Positions 62,594 through 64,000 of a stretch of 64,000 bases of DNA are shown here, in pieces. The number at the start of each line of letters is the position of its first letter. The first letter of the stretch is position 1. The position numbers were made by a program, and so were the translations under genes. Source of the DNA: Microbacterium sp. 10M-3C3 (GTDB lineage: Bacteria > Actinomycetota > Actinomycetes > Actinomycetales > Microbacteriaceae); the NCBI RefSeq assembly GCF_003931875.1, contig NZ_CP034245.1, positions 682,001-746,000 of the forward strand, read 5' to 3'. The notes below the pieces were generated by a model. The model saw only the letters and a program-made list of their open reading frames with translations, ran no database searches and was not told the origin of the DNA.

Positions 62594-62958
62594 TCCAGAA
62601 CGAATCGCGCCTCAAGGTCGCCGACAACACCGGCGCCAAGGAGCTGCTCACCATCCGCGTGCTCGGCGGCTCCAACCGCCGGTACGCGGGCCTGGGCGAC
62701 GTCATCGTCGCCACGGTCAAGGACGCGATCCCCGGCGGCAACGTCAAGAAGGGCGACGTCGTCAAGGCCGTGGTCGTGCGCGTCGTCAAGCAGACCCGCC
62801 GTCCCGACGGCTCGTACATCAAGTTCGACGAGAACGCCGCCGTGATCCTGAAGAACGACGGGGAGCCCCGCGGCACCCGCATCTTCGGACCGGTCGGCCG
62901 TGAGCTTCGCGACAAGAAGTTCATGAAGATCGTCTCGCTCGCCCCGGAGGTCATCTGA
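62590..62958 (+). CDS. rplN: 50S ribosomal protein L14
   Basis: This 122-residue protein begins with GTG as [20 protein letters not shown] and contains [18 protein letters not shown] and [14 protein letters not shown]. It binds L19 and the inter-subunit bridge. Length is normal. Confidence 0.97.
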   Translation: MIQNESRLKVADNTGAKELLTIRVLGGSNRRYAGLGDVIVATVKDAIPGGNVKKGDVVKAVVVRVVKQTRRPDGSYIKFDENAAVILKNDGEPRGTRIFGPVGRELRDKKFMKIVSLAPEVI

Positions 62959-62960
62959 TC

Positions 62961-63320
62961 ATGGCGAAGATCAAGAAGGGCGACCTGGTTCAGGTCATCT
63001 CGGGCGCCAAGCCCGAGCGCGGCGGCGACCGCGGCAAGCAGGGCAAGGTCCTCGAGGTCCTCGTCGAGCAGAACCGCGTCATCGTCGAGGGCGTGAACTA
63101 CGTCACCAAGCACAACCGCGTGGGTCAGACCCAGCGCGGCACGAAGACGGGCGGCATCGAGACGTTCGAGGCCCCCATCCACATCTCCAACGTCGCCCTG
63201 GTCGACCCCTCGAGCAAGAAGCCGACGCGCGTCGGCCACCGCGTCGAGGAGAAGGTCAAGGACGGCGTGAAGCGCACGGTCCGCGTGCGCTACGCGAAGA
63301 AGAGCGGCAAGGACCTCTGA
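62961..63320 (+). CDS. rplX: 50S ribosomal protein L24
   Basis: This 119-residue protein has the KOW motif region [13 protein letters not shown] and [10 protein letters not shown], plus [11 protein letters not shown]. It initiates large-subunit assembly. It is two bases after rplN and two before rplE. Confidence 0.97.
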   Translation: MAKIKKGDLVQVISGAKPERGGDRGKQGKVLEVLVEQNRVIVEGVNYVTKHNRVGQTQRGTKTGGIETFEAPIHISNVALVDPSSKKPTRVGHRVEEKVKDGVKRTVRVRYAKKSGKDL

Positions 63321-63322
63321 AC

Positions 63323-63913
63323 ATGAGCACCGCGACTGCCGCGGTGGCTGGCAAGACCCAGCCCCGCCTGAAGCAGAAGTACAACACCGAGATCAAGAGG
63401 GCCCTGCAGGACGAGTTCGGCTACGCCAACGTCATGCAGATTCCCGGCCTGGTCAAGGTCGTCGTGAACACGGGTGTCGGCGAGGCCGCGCGCGACAGCA
63501 AGGTGATCGATGGTGCGGTCGACGACCTCACCAAGATCACCGGCCAGAAGCCGGTCGTCACCAAGGCCCGCAAGTCGATCGCGCAGTTCAAGCTGCGCGA
63601 GGGCCAGCCCATCGGCGCGCACGTCACCCTCCGCGGCGACCGCGCGTGGGAGTTCATCGACCGTCTGGTGAACCTCGCCCTGCCCCGCATCCGCGACTTC
63701 CGTGGCCTGTCGGGCGCGCAGTTCGACGGCCACGGCAACTACACGTTCGGCCTGCAGGAGCAGTCGGTCTTCCACGAGATCGACCAGGACCGCATCGACC
63801 GCGTCCGCGGCTTCGACATCACGATCGTGACGACGGCGAAGACCGACGACGAGGGCCGCTCGCTGCTGCGTCAGCTGGGCTTCCCGTTCCGCACGGACGA
63901 CCAGCAGGCCTGA
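63323..63913 (+). CDS. rplE: 50S ribosomal protein L5
   Basis: This 196-residue protein has [35 protein letters not shown] and the RDFRGLSG motif. L5 binds 5S rRNA and contacts the small-subunit head. It is the last complete gene in the window. Confidence 0.97.
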   Translation: MSTATAAVAGKTQPRLKQKYNTEIKRALQDEFGYANVMQIPGLVKVVVNTGVGEAARDSKVIDGAVDDLTKITGQKPVVTKARKSIAQFKLREGQPIGAHVTLRGDRAWEFIDRLVNLALPRIRDFRGLSGAQFDGHGNYTFGLQEQSVFHEIDQDRIDRVRGFDITIVTTAKTDDEGRSLLRQLGFPFRTDDQQA

Positions 63914-64000
63914 CACACCACCCCGCCGTGCCCGTCCGGGACACGGCACCCATGGAAGGTCGTCTGTCGTGTAACGGCAGCCGAAACCTCATGAACGAAA
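63914..64000 (+). promoter_or_regulatory. Intergenic leader after rplE with a hairpin
   Basis: GCCGTG (63925-63930) pairs with CACGGC (63942-63947) with inner CCCG/CGGG and one bulge. No open frame begins before the right edge. In this operon the next gene is usually rpsN or rpsH, so this is probably its leader, but that gene is outside the window. Confidence 0.45.

Overview
The window is high-GC actinobacterial chromosome, most likely from Microbacteriaceae and probably Microbacterium. The grounds are the strong G/C third-position bias, the rpoB-rpoC / rpsL-rpsG-fusA-tuf / S10-spc gene order, many leaderless promoters, and dense use of the octamer CCGCATCC/GGATGCGG. That placement is inference from composition and synteny; no 16S gene is present. 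I saw no tRNA, rRNA, CRISPR array, transposase or integrase.

Layout. (1) 1-3139: the end of a class III aminotransferase, a ComB-like phosphatase, a SprT-like protein, a TPR protein and a spermidine-synthase-like methyltransferase. (2) 3224-8811: an oligopeptide ABC importer (lipoprotein binding protein, two permeases, and a convergent gene for a double ATPase). (3) 8906-11246: 5-oxoprolinase genes pxpA and fused pxpBC. (4) 11257-13881: a DUF4062/STAND ATPase. (5) 14196-21610: rpoB and rpoC. (6) 21741-25560: small exported or membrane proteins of unknown function, including a convergent paralogous pair. (7) 25684-49658: a 24-kb locus in three transcription units, described below. (8) 50096-54491: rpsL, rpsG, fusA, tuf. 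(9) 54734-56739: an islet with an LPXTG protein, a small Rv0909-like protein and an AbiEi/DUF559-like protein flanked by a seven-copy 12-bp repeat. (10) 57197 to the right edge: the S10/spc operon from rpsJ to rplE.

The most interesting region is 25684-49658. Its first half (Ser/Thr kinase, 1983-residue Ig-like/FN3 surface protein, MoxR AAA ATPase, DUF58 protein, transglutaminase-like membrane protein, FHA protein) matches the gene order of the PFNA cluster described in Bifidobacterium. Its second half is a minimal type VII secretion module: an RDD-FHA protein, a three-ATPase EccC/EssC-like motor with its own FHA domain, two WXG100-family proteins, a membrane-spanning effector candidate and three unknown proteins. 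No PrpC phosphatase, EccB, EccD, EccE or mycosin gene is present. The transglutaminase-like protein has lost its catalytic Cys and His. I infer a phosphorylation-gated secretion or envelope system in which the kinase marks threonines read by three FHA proteins.

Regulation visible in the DNA includes six leaderless promoters (TANNNT, 6-7 bases, then the start codon), conventional promoters before rpsJ, rpsL and the LPXTG gene, hairpin terminators after rpoC, tuf and the LPXTG gene, and structured leaders before rpoB, rpsL and rpsJ.
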